A stretch of DNA of 45,886 nucleotides, taken from positions 1 through 45,886 of IMG/VR virus record IMGVR_UViG_3300032236_000609; one strand, 5' to 3'. The stretch is from a virus. Positions 45,117 to 45,886 of the stretch are shown here, piece by piece (within the stretch, counting starts at the first letter, position 1; each line of letters begins with the position of its first letter). The position numbers were made by a program, and so were the translations under genes. The notes beneath the pieces were generated by a model. That model was not told the DNA's origin, did not search any database, and worked only from the letters and a program-made list of their open reading frames with translations.

Positions 45117-45886
45117 ATGTTCATGACAGAAGAACTACAAAAGAAATGGGCACCAGTTTTGGAGCATCCAGAACTAGAATCCATTAAAGATCCATACAAA
45201 AGAAGCGTAACTGCTTTGGTATTGGAAAACCAATCACAAGCTATGGCACAAGACCGCCGTATGTTGAACGAAACCGCTGACGGTGGTCCAACAAACGTTA
45301 CTGGTTCTGGTATCAGCAACTTCGACCCAATCTTGATTAGCTTGGTTCGCCGTTCATTGCCTAACCTAATTGCTTATGATATCGCTGGTGTTCAACCAAT
45401 GACTGGTCCTACAGGCCTTATCTTCGCAATGCGTGCTCGTTACAGCAACCAATCTGGTTCTGAAGCATTCTATAACGAAGCTAATACCATCTTCTCTGGT
45501 AACACTTCTTATAACAACTACGGTGCTTCTGGTGCTTACGGTGGCAATCAAGCATATCGTGGTGATTCAGGTGGCGTAAGCGACACATTGGCAAACACAC
45601 AAACTGCTGTTGCAGCAGGTAACACAATCACAACCGGTACTGCAATGCCTACAAGCATCGCTGAATTCTTGGGTTCTGATTCTAACGCAGTTTTCCAACA
45701 AATGGCATTCTCTATTGAGAAAGTTACTGTTACTGCATCTAGCCGTGCATTGAAAGCTGAATATTCTCTAGAACTAGCACAAGACTTGAAAGCAATTCAC
45801 GGTCTTGACGCTGAAACAGAATTGTCTAACATTCTGTCTACAGAAATTCTTGCTGAAATCAACCGTGAAGTTATCCGTACAGTTTA
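45117..45886 (+). CDS. gp23: Major capsid protein gp23 (3' partial)
   Basis: 256 residues visible, open at the right window edge. Precursor of the main head protein. The ATG at 45117 is seven bases after AGGAGA; a second in-frame ATG at 45123 is possible but badly spaced. Conserved motifs: FDPILISLVRRSLPNLIAYD and then IAGVQPMTGPTGLIFAMR, the classic gp23 region used as a T4-like phage marker; near the end FSIEKVTVTASSRALKAEYS, LELAQDLKAIHGLDAETELS and ILSTEILAEINREV. The N-terminal 50 residues (ELQKKWAPVLEHPELESIKD, then PYKRSVTALVLENQ) form the propeptide region probably cut by gp21. The sequence is closer to aquatic T4-like phages than to T4 in style. Confidence 0.97.
   Translation, partial: MFMTEELQKKWAPVLEHPELESIKDPYKRSVTALVLENQSQAMAQDRRMLNETADGGPTNVTGSGISNFDPILISLVRRSLPNLIAYDIAGVQPMTGPTGLIFAMRARYSNQSGSEAFYNEANTIFSGNTSYNNYGASGAYGGNQAYRGDSGGVSDTLANTQTAVAAGNTITTGTAMPTSIAEFLGSDSNAVFQQMAFSIEKVTVTASSRALKAEYSLELAQDLKAIHGLDAETELSNILSTEILAEINREVIRTV

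Overview
The window is about 46 kb of a T4-like tailed (myovirus) phage genome, almost certainly the late structural module. Every gene is on the + strand and genes are packed with gaps of at most about 70 bases or with 1-17 base overlaps. The sequence is AT-rich. Gene order follows the T4 backbone: gp8 (cut by the left edge) ... gp13-gp14-gp15-gp16-gp17-gp18-gp19-gp20-gp67-[two paralogues]-gp21-gp22-gp23 (cut by the right edge). Several accessory virion proteins (DUF4815-type protein, S74-tailed fibres, the small paralogues before gp21) resemble those of marine and freshwater T4-like phages. The host cannot be read from this sequence.

Region 1 (1-8985) holds baseplate and other virion proteins: gp8, a 1750-residue DUF4815-type protein with a CFI-box-like C-terminus, a 719-residue structural protein and a 76-residue coiled-coil protein. 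Region 2 (8978-32037) is half of the window. It is a fibre superlocus occupying the slot where T4 has genes 9-12 and wac. It contains five very large repetitive fibre proteins (1315, 2072, 1069, 925 and 1325 residues), two small structural proteins, and a two-gene enzyme cassette (2-oxoglutarate/Fe(II) dioxygenase plus GT4 glycosyltransferase). Four fibres carry 33-45 Gly-Pro-Thr type collagen triplets and end in a self-cleaving peptidase S74 chaperone domain. The 2072-residue fibre instead has an Mtd-like N-terminus and very long Ala-Asn heptad rods. The last three fibres are paralogues joined head to tail by a shared 17-nt overlap.

Region 3 (32080-37545) has two small genes, then the translationally coupled neck/terminase set 13-14-15-16-17. 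Region 4 (37615-39998) has tail sheath and tail tube, closed by a UUCG-loop terminator. Region 5 (40071-45886) has portal, prohead core, two paralogous capsid-locus proteins, prohead protease, scaffold and major capsid protein.

Most transcription-unit starts carry a T4 late-promoter octamer (NATAAATA) 21-51 bases before the start codon. At gp13 the octamer lies in the loop of a perfect 10-bp hairpin whose right arm contains the whole Shine-Dalgarno sequence, suggesting that gp13 is silent on read-through RNA and is translated from late-promoter RNA. There is no intergenic stretch longer than 300 bases, and I saw no tRNA, CRISPR, insertion sequence, integrase or origin. Main candidates for novelty are the collagen-fibre plus dioxygenase/glycosyltransferase cassette, the gp13 promoter-in-hairpin switch, and the recombination-like seams between the fibre paralogues.
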